NCBI GenBank assembly: GCA_030625995.1
Contig: DAOUPU010000036.1
Span: forward strand, 1 to 16,546
Reading direction: 5' to 3'
Length of the DNA stretch: 16,546 nt
DNA from: Flavobacteriaceae bacterium
GTDB taxonomy: Bacteria; Bacteroidota; Bacteroidia; Flavobacteriales; Flavobacteriaceae
Position numbers and translations under genes: made by a program. Of this stretch, positions 1 to 7,849 are shown one piece after another. Within the stretch, counting starts at the first letter, position 1; each line of letters opens with the position of its first letter. Below the pieces are notes generated by a model. That model did not search any database. It saw only the letters and a program-made list of their open reading frames with translations, and had not been told where the DNA came from.

Positions 1-1038
1 TTTAGGGTTATCAGCGTAAGAAGGTTTTTGAATATTATCTATGTGATAAATAGGATAACTTACACGCGTATTTTGAGTAATAGAACTATCCTCATAATCT
101 ACTTCTTTCGTTCCTTCCTTAAAAACTATATTTTCCAAAAGAGCACCGGGCTTTATAGCTCTAAAGATATCCGGTTCTTTTTCTTCTGTTAGATCAATAA
201 CTTTTGCATAACACCCACCTTCAAAATTAAAGATAGTATTTTCTTTCGTCCAACCATGTTCATCATCACCAATTAATTTTCGATTTGGATCGGCAGACAA
301 GGTAGTCTTACCAGTTCCAGATAGTCCAAAGAAAATAGCTGTATCACCCTCATCACCAACATTCGCAGAACAGTGCATCGGTAGAACATCTCTATCGGTT
401 GGTAAGATCATGTTCAAAGCAGAAAATATTCCTTTTTTAATTTCACCTGTATAAGCAGAACCACCAACTAGCGCAACTTTTCTTGTAAAGTCTAATATAG
501 AAAAGTTCCCCTGCCGAATACCATATTTTTTTGGGTCTTTAGCCTCATAACCAGGAGCACAGAGCACTAACCAATCTTCTTCAAAATTTTCCAACTCCTC
601 AACATCTAAACGTAAAAACATGTTAAATACGAACATATTCGACCACGGAAGTTCAGTAACGGTTCTTATGTTCATCTTATATGTAGGATCAGCACAAACG
701 GCCGCATCTCTAACATATAATTCTTTTCCAGACAGATAATTAGTAATTTCATCATATAATAAGTTGAAGTTTTTAGGGCTTACAGGTTTATTTACATTTC
801 CCCACCAAACTCTGTCCTTTGTGTACTCATCTTTTACTAAAAAACGATCTTGAGGTGATCTACCCGTAAATTTTCCAGTATTAACATCAAGTGTTCCATT
901 GGTAGTTTCTTCACCTAACCCCATTTCAACTGTAATTCGTTGGAGTTCTTCTGATGATAAATTCCAATGTGCTTTTACCCCTTCTAAGCCATATTTTTCT
1001 AGGTCGGCATTTTTCGGCATAACTAATGATTTTTTCAT
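1..1038 (-). CDS. pckA: Phosphoenolpyruvate carboxykinase (ATP), 3' end missing
   Basis: Cytosolic enzyme converting oxaloacetate plus ATP to PEP, CO2 and ADP, the committed step of gluconeogenesis. The window holds the N-terminal 346 residues; the family is about 530-540 residues, so roughly the last 190 lie beyond the left edge. Visible motifs: substrate-binding TGRSPQD (58-64, Arg60), SAYTGEIKK (194-202, metal-binding Lys), MHCSANVG (221-228, metal-binding His222), the P-loop GLSGTGKTT (238-246), the metal-binding GDDEHGW (257-263) and TRVSYP (324-329). All active-site elements expected in this part are intact. The ATG at 1036-1038 starts MKKSLVMPKNADLEKYG, the usual N-terminus of Bacteroidota PckA. 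Upstream are two candidate TAnnTTTG promoters. It is divergent from the TonB-dependent receptor gene across 342 bp. Confidence 0.97.
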   Translation of the reverse strand, partial: MKKSLVMPKNADLEKYGLEGVKAHWNLSSEELQRITVEMGLGEETTNGTLDVNTGKFTGRSPQDRFLVKDEYTKDRVWWGNVNKPVSPKNFNLLYDEITNYLSGKELYVRDAAVCADPTYKMNIRTVTELPWSNMFVFNMFLRLDVEELENFEEDWLVLCAPGYEAKDPKKYGIRQGNFSILDFTRKVALVGGSAYTGEIKKGIFSALNMILPTDRDVLPMHCSANVGDEGDTAIFFGLSGTGKTTLSADPNRKLIGDDEHGWTKENTIFNFEGGCYAKVIDLTEEKEPDIFRAIKPGALLENIVFKEGTKEVDYEDSSITQNTRVSYPIYHIDNIQKPSYADNPK

Positions 1039-1097
1039 GTTGTATAGTTTAAAATTTGTAATGTTCTTTTTTATTAATACCTAAAATAGGTGAGTTT

Positions 1098-1130
1098 CAA
1101 ATTTAAGAAATATTTGAATGTATTTACAAA
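1098..1130 (-). promoter_or_regulatory. Candidate proximal promoter of pckA
   Basis: On the minus strand a perfect -7 element TAAATTTG (1105 down to 1098) lies 21 nt downstream of a TTTG (1130-1127). This fits the Bacteroidota consensus TTTG-N17-23-TAnnTTTG. Transcription would start near 1091-1093, giving a leader of about 55 nt before the pckA ATG. The assignment rests on motif and position only. Confidence 0.55.
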
Positions 1131-1188
1131 ATTTAACCACTCATCTTCTTTGTACTATTGAGAATTATATTTTCCTAATTTTACGAAG

Positions 1189-1214
1189 CAAAAATACAGT
1201 AACAAAAGTTGCAA
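1189..1214 (-). promoter_or_regulatory. Candidate distal promoter of pckA
   Basis: A second minus-strand -7 match, TATTTTTG (1196 down to 1189), is identical to the box before the DUF3078 gene. The nearest upstream TTG (1214-1212) is only 15 nt away, shorter than the usual 17-23, so the match is weaker than the proximal one. If used, the leader would be about 145 nt. Confidence 0.3.
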
Positions 1215-1380
1215 AAACATGACTTTTATTATGTTTTGAAATGGTATTATTATTCGAACAATTCTTCGCTATCTATTCATAAAGACTCCACACACCTTCT
1301 AAGACAAACTCAGGCATGTTAACTATTATTTAGTTAGTGCATATAATGGTATCAAATTAAGATTTAGTCCATAAAATAGT

Positions 1381-4197
1381 ATGAAAAAGGTTTTTGTTTT
1401 TATAATTGTTTATTCACTTTCAACAAACATTTTAAATTGTCAGATCTCTTATATGGTTAGGGGTAAAATAATTGATGAGGTCTCTGAAACGGAGTTACAA
1501 GGGGCACAAGTTCTAATATTAGATTCTACGTTTAAAATGTTCACTGATTCGAACGGAAATTTTGAATTTACTGACATTATTAAAAAAAATATAGTTTTAA
1601 AAATAACTCTGGAGGGATATGAACTAAAAAAGATTCCTATTACTATACAAAACAATTCAGGTAAGTTGGATCTAAAAGTCATACGTCTTGTTAAGAAAAC
1701 TATTGGAGATAATAATTACGGTTTAATAGAGCTATCTGATCAGGAATTGCAAGATGATGAAAAAGCAGAGTCAAATATTATTTCGGGGTTTTTGGTTTCT
1801 TCAAAAGATGTGTTCTTGAAAACAGTTGCCTATGATTTTAGTCCAACATTTTTTAGACCAAGATCTTTAGGTTCAGAGCAAAGAAATATTTTACTCAATG
1901 GGGTTTCTATGAATAAAATACATAATGGCAGACCACAGTGGTCGAATTGGGGTGGTTTAAATGATGTAATGCGAAATCAGGAGTTTTCTGCAAACATGTT
2001 TCCCTCTACAGTTTCTTTTGGACGAATAGGAGGGACCTTAAACATTACAACTCTAGGGGCTAATTATAGAAAAGGAGCCAAAATATCATACGCCATGTCT
2101 AATAGAAGTTATAAGGGCAGAATTATGGCGAGCTATAGTTCAGGATATTCTAACAAGGATTGGGCCTATACGATTTCCGTTTCTAAGAGATTTGCAAACC
2201 AAGGGTTTAGAGAAGGCACTCCGTATAATGCCAATTCATTTTTCGCATCCGTTGAAAAACGAATCAATGATAAAAATAAATTGAATTTTACTGCTGTTTA
2301 TGCACACAACAGCAGAGGAAAATCATCATCCATTACCCAAGAGGTTTTTAATTTAAAAAGCATAAAATACAATTCTTATTGGGGTAATCAAGAAGATAAA
2401 ATTAGAAATTCTCGAATACGGACAATTGAAGAACCCATTTTTCAACTAAATTATTTTTGGAGAAAAAATAGTAATATTAGTATTCAGACTAATATTACCT
2501 ATCAAATAGGATTTGTTAGTAATAGCAGGATTGATTATGGAGGTACAAGAATTACATCCAATGGCGATGGAAGCCAAAGTATTGTTGGTGGAGGATTAAA
2601 TCCAGATCCAACATATTATCAAAAACTACCAAGTTATTTTTTGAGAAATAGCGACAACCCTGATTATACCGAAGCATATCTTGCACAGCAGAAATTTTTG
2701 GAAGACGGGCAAATAAACTGGTTATCCCTATACAATGCAAATAGAAATATGGAAGAACAGGGAGGTAATACTGTATACGCCCTTTATGAAGATAGAAAAG
2801 ATGACAAACAATTATCTTTAAATTCCATATTATATCTTAAACTCAACAACAATTTTTCTTTAAATGGATCTGTCGGATACAGGACATTGAATTCTGAAAA
2901 TTATGCAAAAATAATAGACCTCCTTGGAGGGGTTCGCTTTTTAGATGTAGATGTCTATGGAGACAATTTGGAACAAGCTCAAAGTGATCTGCAAAATCCG
3001 AATAGACTGGTTGGTGAGGGTCAAAAGTATAAATACAACTATAATTTAAAAGCAATAGTAATTGATGGCTTTCTACAAAGTCAATATATCAGCAAACGAA
3101 TCGAAGCTTTTTTATCATTAGGCCTTTCATCTTCAAAATATCTAAGAACTGGATTATATGAAAACGGAGCTTACCCCGGGAGTGAGTCCTTAGGAAAAAG
3201 TGAAGCAATATTTTTTACCGGATATGGTACAAAAGGGGGCTTGACATATAAACTAAGCGGAAGACATTTGTTCACCTTAAATGCAGCTCATTTTACCCAA
3301 GCACCAACCACAAATAATACATTTTCCAATATTCGTGAAAACAATGATATTGTTTTTGATATAAAGAAGGAAATAATTAGCGCAATGGATGTGGGATATT
3401 TTTTACGTCATCCTAAAATAAATTTGAAAATCAATGCATACTGGATAAAACAAGAAGACAATACACATATCTCATTTTATTTTGCCGATGGTCTGTCAGG
3501 ATTGAATACAGCGGAAAATACGGCATTCGTGCAAGAAATATTGACCGATATTGACCGTGAGAACATGGGTATTGAACTAGGGTTTGACGTACGTATACTT
3601 CCTAGTTTAAAATTAAAGGGTGTTGCAGCTATCGGTCAGTCTGTTTACAATAACAACCCAAACCTTTACCTTACTTCTGATGGATTAACAGAACCACTAA
3701 GCTATGGAAGAACAAACTTGAAGAACTATTTTATAGCCGGCGGACCCCAAAGAGCCTATTCACTTGGTTTCGAATACAATGACCCTAAATATTGGTGGTT
3801 TGGTGCTACGACCAATTATTTTTCTAATGCATACGTTAACATTGCGCCAATTACCCGTACTGCAAATTTTTATACGGACACAGAGGGCTTGCCTTTTAAT
3901 AATTATGATCCGGATATAGCGAAGGTACTCCTAAGGCAGCAAGTATTTGATCCATATTTTTTGGTTAATGTAGTTGGCGGCAAGTCGTGGAAAATTAAGC
4001 AATACTATATTGGTTTTTTTGCAAATGTGAGTAATCTGTTAAACACAATTTATAAGACTGGAGGATATGAGCAATCAAGAAATGCTAATTATGAGACCCT
4101 ACTGGAAGATAAAAGCAGAGATTTCCCCTTATTTGGACCAAAATACTGGTTCGGATACGGAACATCATTTTATGTTTCCGTCAATTTTAGACTTTGA
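1381..4197 (+). CDS. TonB-dependent outer-membrane receptor with carboxypeptidase-regulatory-like domain
   Basis: A 938-residue outer-membrane receptor of the Bacteroidota type, expected to import a ligand using TonB energy. A hydrophobic signal peptide covers about residues 1-20. A CarboxypepD_reg-like beta-sandwich follows (about 27-105; VRGKIIDEVSETELQGAQV, then DSNGNFEF). The plug runs to about residue 220 and contains QRNILLNGV (about 166) and GRIGGTLNITT (about 213). The rest is a long barrel rich in aromatic and Asn/Gly turns, ending in SFYVSVNFRL. Length is normal for the family and no frameshift is visible. The next gene starts 11 bp after the stop and encodes a surface-type lipoprotein, so the two are probably an uptake pair. 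The nuclease gene beyond is on the other strand. The substrate cannot be read from the sequence. The receptor call is firm; the ligand is unknown. Confidence 0.93.
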   Translation: MKKVFVFIIVYSLSTNILNCQISYMVRGKIIDEVSETELQGAQVLILDSTFKMFTDSNGNFEFTDIIKKNIVLKITLEGYELKKIPITIQNNSGKLDLKVIRLVKKTIGDNNYGLIELSDQELQDDEKAESNIISGFLVSSKDVFLKTVAYDFSPTFFRPRSLGSEQRNILLNGVSMNKIHNGRPQWSNWGGLNDVMRNQEFSANMFPSTVSFGRIGGTLNITTLGANYRKGAKISYAMSNRSYKGRIMASYSSGYSNKDWAYTISVSKRFANQGFREGTPYNANSFFASVEKRINDKNKLNFTAVYAHNSRGKSSSITQEVFNLKSIKYNSYWGNQEDKIRNSRIRTIEEPIFQLNYFWRKNSNISIQTNITYQIGFVSNSRIDYGGTRITSNGDGSQSIVGGGLNPDPTYYQKLPSYFLRNSDNPDYTEAYLAQQKFLEDGQINWLSLYNANRNMEEQGGNTVYALYEDRKDDKQLSLNSILYLKLNNNFSLNGSVGYRTLNSENYAKIIDLLGGVRFLDVDVYGDNLEQAQSDLQNPNRLVGEGQKYKYNYNLKAIVIDGFLQSQYISKRIEAFLSLGLSSSKYLRTGLYENGAYPGSESLGKSEAIFFTGYGTKGGLTYKLSGRHLFTLNAAHFTQAPTTNNTFSNIRENNDIVFDIKKEIISAMDVGYFLRHPKINLKINAYWIKQEDNTHISFYFADGLSGLNTAENTAFVQEILTDIDRENMGIELGFDVRILPSLKLKGVAAIGQSVYNNNPNLYLTSDGLTEPLSYGRTNLKNYFIAGGPQRAYSLGFEYNDPKYWWFGATTNYFSNAYVNIAPITRTANFYTDTEGLPFNNYDPDIAKVLLRQQVFDPYFLVNVVGGKSWKIKQYYIGFFANVSNLLNTIYKTGGYEQSRNANYETLLEDKSRDFPLFGPKYWFGYGTSFYVSVNFRL

Positions 4198-4208
4198 AAT
4201 ATAAAACC

Positions 4209-5594
4209 ATGAAAGTAAAAAAAACCTCCTATTATATTGGATCATTATTAATGATAACCAATCTATTTTCGTGTGTTGAATTAGATGATTTTAAAGTACC
4301 TGAATTTGAAATTACCGAACCACAAATTAAATCGAATTCAGATATTAGAGCCATTAAAAACGCTTCCAATCAGGCAGGTCAAAAAATCTATACTTTTAAG
4401 GCTGATGACACCTCTGTTATTGAAGCATATGTAATATCAAGTGATGAAGGAGGAAACTTCTATAAGAAGATGATCATCCAGGATAAAAATGAAAACCCCA
4501 CTTCTGGAATTGAAGTATTGATTGATCTTAGGGCATATTTTACAAAGTTTAATTTTGGAAGAAAAATATATATAAAAATGGCAGGATTGAGCGTTACCAA
4601 TGATGATGGAAAATATATTATTGGTTATAATGTGAGAAACGAAATAGAAGTAATCCCGGAATATTTAATAGATGATTTTATCGTTCGTTCTGGAACAACA
4701 GAAAATATAATTTCAAAACCAATTACTTTAACTGATTTTAACAATGAGGACATTGGTATTTATATACAGCTCAAAGACGTACAGTTTAGAAATGATGAAA
4801 TAGGTAAAACTTACGCAGGCGAAACTTATGACGAATTTGATGGGGAGAGAGTACTAGTTCAATGTGATAGCAGAATATCAACAATTCTAAGCACCAGTAC
4901 ATTCTCCGATTTTAAATCGAATTTAATTCCAGCCCAAAGAGGCGATATACAAGCGGTACTGACGAAGGATTATTATTCTGAAAAATATATTCTCGTTTTA
5001 AATAATTTATCCTCAGTTGATTTTGTAGATGAAGACAGATGTGATCCGGAATTTTTAAATTGTGCCGGAGAGACAAATAATAGTCAACAAATCATTTTTT
5101 ATGAAGACTTCGAAAACATCAATAAAACTAAGGATTTGGAAGAATTGGGCTGGACCAATATCAATATGAATTTTGGTAAAGAAAAATACAAAAAAAGTTC
5201 GTTCGACGGAAATAATAATATGCGGATTTCTGCGTATAATTCAGAAGAAAATCCGTTGGAAGTATGGTTAGTTAGTCCTGCCATAAACTTCGATAATTCT
5301 GAAGATGAGATATTAACTTTTGATACCAAAGCATCTTATGATAACGGTACTATTTTAACGGCTTGGGTTTCTACAGATTTCTCAGAAAATATTGAAAAGG
5401 CAACCTGGCAACAACTGGATGTAAAAATTTCTGTCGGGCCCTCAAGTACATATGGAACGGATTATATTTCTTCGGGTAAAATTAGTTTGAGCTGTTTAAG
5501 CGGTAAAGTCTATATCGCCTTGAGATATCTTGGTGGTGATCCTGGAATTGGCACAACTTATGATATTGATAATTTTAAAATTCTAGGAAAATAA
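4209..5594 (+). CDS. DUF5689-type surface lipoprotein with C-terminal choice-of-anchor-J-like domain
   Basis: A 461-residue lipoprotein. The ATG at 4209 is chosen over an in-frame TTG at 4194 because it puts a basic MKVKK start directly before a hydrophobic stretch and lipobox LFSC (Cys22). After the Cys comes VELDD, an acidic run resembling the Bacteroidota lipoprotein export signal, which suggests exposure on the cell surface. Residues about 40-275 look like DUF5689, with an OB-fold-like start around VIEAYVISSD. From about residue 297 (FYEDFEN) to the end it resembles the choice-of-anchor-J/cleaved-adhesin fold, with DNGTILTAWVST and a terminal YDIDNFKI. Eleven bp separate it from the receptor gene, so co-transcription is very likely. 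By analogy with receptor-lipoprotein pairs it probably captures the substrate. Its stop is 5 bp from the convergent nuclease stop. Domain names come from pattern recognition, not a search. Confidence 0.82.
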   Translation: MKVKKTSYYIGSLLMITNLFSCVELDDFKVPEFEITEPQIKSNSDIRAIKNASNQAGQKIYTFKADDTSVIEAYVISSDEGGNFYKKMIIQDKNENPTSGIEVLIDLRAYFTKFNFGRKIYIKMAGLSVTNDDGKYIIGYNVRNEIEVIPEYLIDDFIVRSGTTENIISKPITLTDFNNEDIGIYIQLKDVQFRNDEIGKTYAGETYDEFDGERVLVQCDSRISTILSTSTFSDFKSNLIPAQRGDIQAVLTKDYYSEKYILVLNNLSSVDFVDEDRCDPEFLNCAGETNNSQQIIFYEDFENINKTKDLEELGWTNINMNFGKEKYKKSSFDGNNNMRISAYNSEENPLEVWLVSPAINFDNSEDEILTFDTKASYDNGTILTAWVSTDFSENIEKATWQQLDVKISVGPSSTYGTDYISSGKISLSCLSGKVYIALRYLGGDPGIGTTYDIDNFKILGK

Positions 5595-5599
5595 TTTTA

Positions 5600-6550
5600 T
5601 TAAATTTTAATAATTTTCTGGAAATTAACAAAAACCGGAAAATGATCGCTATAGCCACCTTGATGCCACTTACCGATATAAGTCCTTTTAGGAGCGCCTT
5701 TCCTTTTACCGGACTTTTCCTGTAAAAAATAGGCATCAAAAATTTCAGCTTTTTTAAATTTCATTTCATTAGAGCTACCCATTATAAAAGTATTACTTAA
5801 AATTATTTGATCAAACATGTACCACTTACCATGATATTTCACGGAACCTTTTTTGTTTTGTTTTATGGGTAACATCGGGTTAAACATACCTTCGAACATT
5901 AAATAATTCTGAATACTATTACTATTTGGTTCATCATTAAAATCACCCATTATTATTATATGAGGATTCTTATTTTCTTTTTGAAGATCTATTATGATTT
6001 TCCGAACTAGTTTGGCGGCTTCTACCCGTTTTCCATCTGAAAAATTTACCCCGTTAGTTCTTGATGGCCAATGGTTTACAATAACAAAAATTTCTTCGTC
6101 GAATAGCTTACCTGAAACCAATAAAATATCTCTAGTAAAATCTCTATTATTCTTTTCATCCGTTAGAAATAACGTATAGGTATCAGAATAAGTGAGTTCA
6201 AAATATTTTTTCTGATACAGAAAGGCAACATCTATTCCTCTTTCGTCAGGAGAATCGTAATGCACAAAATCATATGCATGAGGCAATAATTTTTTTGAAT
6301 TTATTAGATCCAACAGGCAGGTTTTATTTTCAACCTCCGAAACACCTAAAAGAACAGGGGGCAATTTGGAGTTTTTAATTCCAATTTTTGAAATAACCTT
6401 GCTCAAATTTTCAATTTTTCGAATATATCTATCATTATTCCAGTCAAGATCACTATTGGAAGTAAAATCCTTATCCAAAGTAAATTGGTTGTTTTCGGTA
6501 TCAAAAAGGTTTTCCAAATTATAAAATGCAACTGAAAAGTTATTTATCAT
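5600..6550 (-). CDS. Endonuclease/exonuclease/phosphatase (DNase I-like) family protein
   Basis: A 316-residue protein of the EEP fold, a metal-dependent phosphodiester or phosphate-ester hydrolase family. The catalytic signatures are present in order: YNLENLFD (10-17), the metal-binding Glu in SEVEN (71-75), ERGIDVAF (103-110), the catalytic His in NHWPSR (159-164), GDFNDEP (202-208) and the terminal YSDHFPVF (300-307). It resembles the Exo_endo_phos_3 branch common in Bacteroidota. The ATG at 6550 puts the YNLEN motif at residue 10, as in relatives. A longer frame reaching 6709 would run into hflX and adds low-complexity sequence. With this start there is no signal peptide or lipobox, so the enzyme looks cytoplasmic or exported by an unseen route. 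The substrate (DNA, RNA or phosphorylated small molecule) is not determined. Confidence 0.88.
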   Translation of the reverse strand: MINNFSVAFYNLENLFDTENNQFTLDKDFTSNSDLDWNNDRYIRKIENLSKVISKIGIKNSKLPPVLLGVSEVENKTCLLDLINSKKLLPHAYDFVHYDSPDERGIDVAFLYQKKYFELTYSDTYTLFLTDEKNNRDFTRDILLVSGKLFDEEIFVIVNHWPSRTNGVNFSDGKRVEAAKLVRKIIIDLQKENKNPHIIIMGDFNDEPNSNSIQNYLMFEGMFNPMLPIKQNKKGSVKYHGKWYMFDQIILSNTFIMGSSNEMKFKKAEIFDAYFLQEKSGKRKGAPKRTYIGKWHQGGYSDHFPVFVNFQKIIKI

Positions 6551-6615
6551 AAAAAGAAGATAATATTTATCGAAAATAAAAAATATTAAGCTTATACCAT
6601 AATAAAAAAGGATTG

Positions 6616-6623
6616 TAAATTTG
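6616..6623 (+). promoter_or_regulatory. Candidate -7 promoter element of hflX
   Basis: A perfect TAAATTTG ends 4 nt before the hflX ATG at 6628. With a start site about 5 nt after the box, the transcript would begin at or next to the ATG, making the mRNA leaderless. No clear TTG lies at the -33 distance, so this is a medium-weight match. Confidence 0.4.
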
Positions 6624-6627
6624 CGAC

Positions 6628-7842
6628 ATGATAGAAAAAAGAAATAAAAAAATTGAAGATGTTGTGTTGATTGGTATAATAACCAGTCATCAGGATGAGG
6701 AGAAATCAAAGGAATATTTGGATGAGTTGGAATTTTTGACTTATACCGCGGGAGGAAAAGTAATGAAACGGTTTACTCAAAAGTTAGATTTCCCAAACCC
6801 GAAGACATTTATCGGATCAGGAAAATTAGGCGAGGTTAAAGAATATATAGAGAGTAATCATATTGAAACTATCATCTTTGATGATGAATTGAATCCGGCA
6901 CAGGTTAGAAATATTGAAAAGATATTAGATTGTAAAGTTTTGGATAGAACAAATCTAATACTAGATATTTTTGCACAGAGAGCACAAACTTCATATGCCA
7001 GAACACAAGTGGAGTTGGCACAGTGTCAATATTTACTACCCAGGCTAACGAGAATGTGGACTCACTTAGAAAGACAAAAAGGGGGAATTGGTTTACGTGG
7101 ACCCGGAGAAACAGAAATTGAAACAGATAGAAGGATAATCAGAGATAAAATATCTTTATTAAAGAAAAAACTAAAAACTATTGATAAACAAATGTCTGTT
7201 CAAAGAAAGAACAGAGGTAAATTAGTACGAGTTGCGTTAGTAGGATATACTAATGTTGGAAAATCGACCTTGATGAACGTTATCAGTAAAAGTGATGTTT
7301 TTGCCGAAAACAAATTATTTGCAACACTGGATACTACTGTTAGAAAAGTGGTGATTAAAAACATACCGTTTTTGCTGACGGATACAGTCGGATTTATAAG
7401 AAAATTACCTACACAACTAATAGAATCGTTCAAATCTACCCTTGATGAAGTTAGAGAAGCTGATTTATTGTTGCATGTAGTAGATATTTCACACTCGAAT
7501 TTCGAGGACCACATTGCTTCAGTGGATCAAATTTTAGATGAAATTACTCTGGAAAATAAGAAAATGTCAAAACCAACCATAATGGTTTTTAATAAAATAG
7601 ATAAGTTTAAACATGCAACTATTGATGACGATGACTTGATAACTGAAAAAACAAAAGCTCATTATACTTTAGAAGATTGGGAAAAGACATGGATGTCAAA
7701 ATTAGATAATGATTGCATATTTATTTCGGCATTGAATAAGGAAAATTTGGACGAGTTCAAGGCTCTTGTTTTTGAGAAAGTTAAAAAGATACATATTACG
7801 CGTTTTCCATATAATGATTTTCTGTATCAGGAATACGAGTAA
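6628..7842 (+). CDS. hflX: Ribosome-associated GTPase HflX
   Basis: A 404-residue GTPase that binds the large ribosomal subunit and in studied bacteria splits or rescues stalled ribosomes. The N-terminal HflX domain covers about 1-195 and includes AQRAQTSYARTQVELAQ (116-132) and the glycine-rich GGIGLRGPGETEIE (152-165), followed by a charged helical linker. The G domain shows G1 GYTNVGKST (206-214), G2 around TLDTT (233-237), G3 DTVGF (252-256), G4 NKID (322-325) and a G5-like ISALN. All nucleotide-binding motifs are intact and the length is normal. The start is supported by the IEDVVLIGI segment expected about ten residues into Bacteroidota HflX. The gene stands alone, divergent from the nuclease and convergent with the CNNM gene, with only 2 bp between stops. 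Confidence 0.97.
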   Translation: MIEKRNKKIEDVVLIGIITSHQDEEKSKEYLDELEFLTYTAGGKVMKRFTQKLDFPNPKTFIGSGKLGEVKEYIESNHIETIIFDDELNPAQVRNIEKILDCKVLDRTNLILDIFAQRAQTSYARTQVELAQCQYLLPRLTRMWTHLERQKGGIGLRGPGETEIETDRRIIRDKISLLKKKLKTIDKQMSVQRKNRGKLVRVALVGYTNVGKSTLMNVISKSDVFAENKLFATLDTTVRKVVIKNIPFLLTDTVGFIRKLPTQLIESFKSTLDEVREADLLLHVVDISHSNFEDHIASVDQILDEITLENKKMSKPTIMVFNKIDKFKHATIDDDDLITEKTKAHYTLEDWEKTWMSKLDNDCIFISALNKENLDEFKALVFEKVKKIHITRFPYNDFLYQEYE

Positions 7843-7849
7843 AATCATT
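7813..7849. terminator. Hairpin spanning both stop codons of the hflX/CNNM convergent pair
   Basis: A perfect 9-bp inverted repeat, AATGATTTT (7813-7821) and AAAATCATT (7841-7849), encloses a smaller stem TGTAT/ATACG (7823-7827 and 7833-7837). It covers the hflX stop (7840-7842) and the CNNM stop (7845-7847). The plus strand continues U-rich (CTTCATCTTTT). It could act as a weak two-way terminator or a 3'-end stabiliser. The low GC of the outer stem makes termination uncertain. Confidence 0.4.

Larger units (their letters stand above)
1039..1380. other. Divergent intergenic region, pckA / TonB-dependent receptor
   Basis: This 342-bp region carries no plausible gene. It holds the two minus-strand pckA promoter candidates. 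It also has a small plus-strand hairpin at 1319-1337 (arms TTAACTA and TAGTTAG, one G-U pair, loop TTATT) about 45 bp before the receptor ATG. I found no perfect plus-strand TAnnTTTG for the receptor gene, so its promoter is either degenerate or read by another sigma factor. Confidence 0.6.

Noticed and set aside
4194..4208. TTG start for the DUF5689-type lipoprotein overlapping the receptor stop.
   Set aside because: The ATG at 4209 gives a normal lipoprotein signal peptide; the extension adds nothing.
5587..5618. AT-only inverted repeat across the DUF5689/nuclease convergent stops.
   Set aside because: Only about nine pairs with mismatches in very AT-rich DNA; too weak to call a terminator.
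6551..6709. Upstream extension of the nuclease reading frame to 6709, overlapping hflX.
   Set aside because: It adds 53 Phe/Tyr/Leu-rich residues read antisense to hflX, and relatives start just before the YNLEN motif. The ATG at 6550 is preferred.
7200..7514. A 104-codon reading frame antisense to the hflX G domain.
   Set aside because: It is a shadow of conserved GTPase codons, Ser/Thr/Asn-rich with no recognisable domain. The same applies to the other antisense frames in the window.
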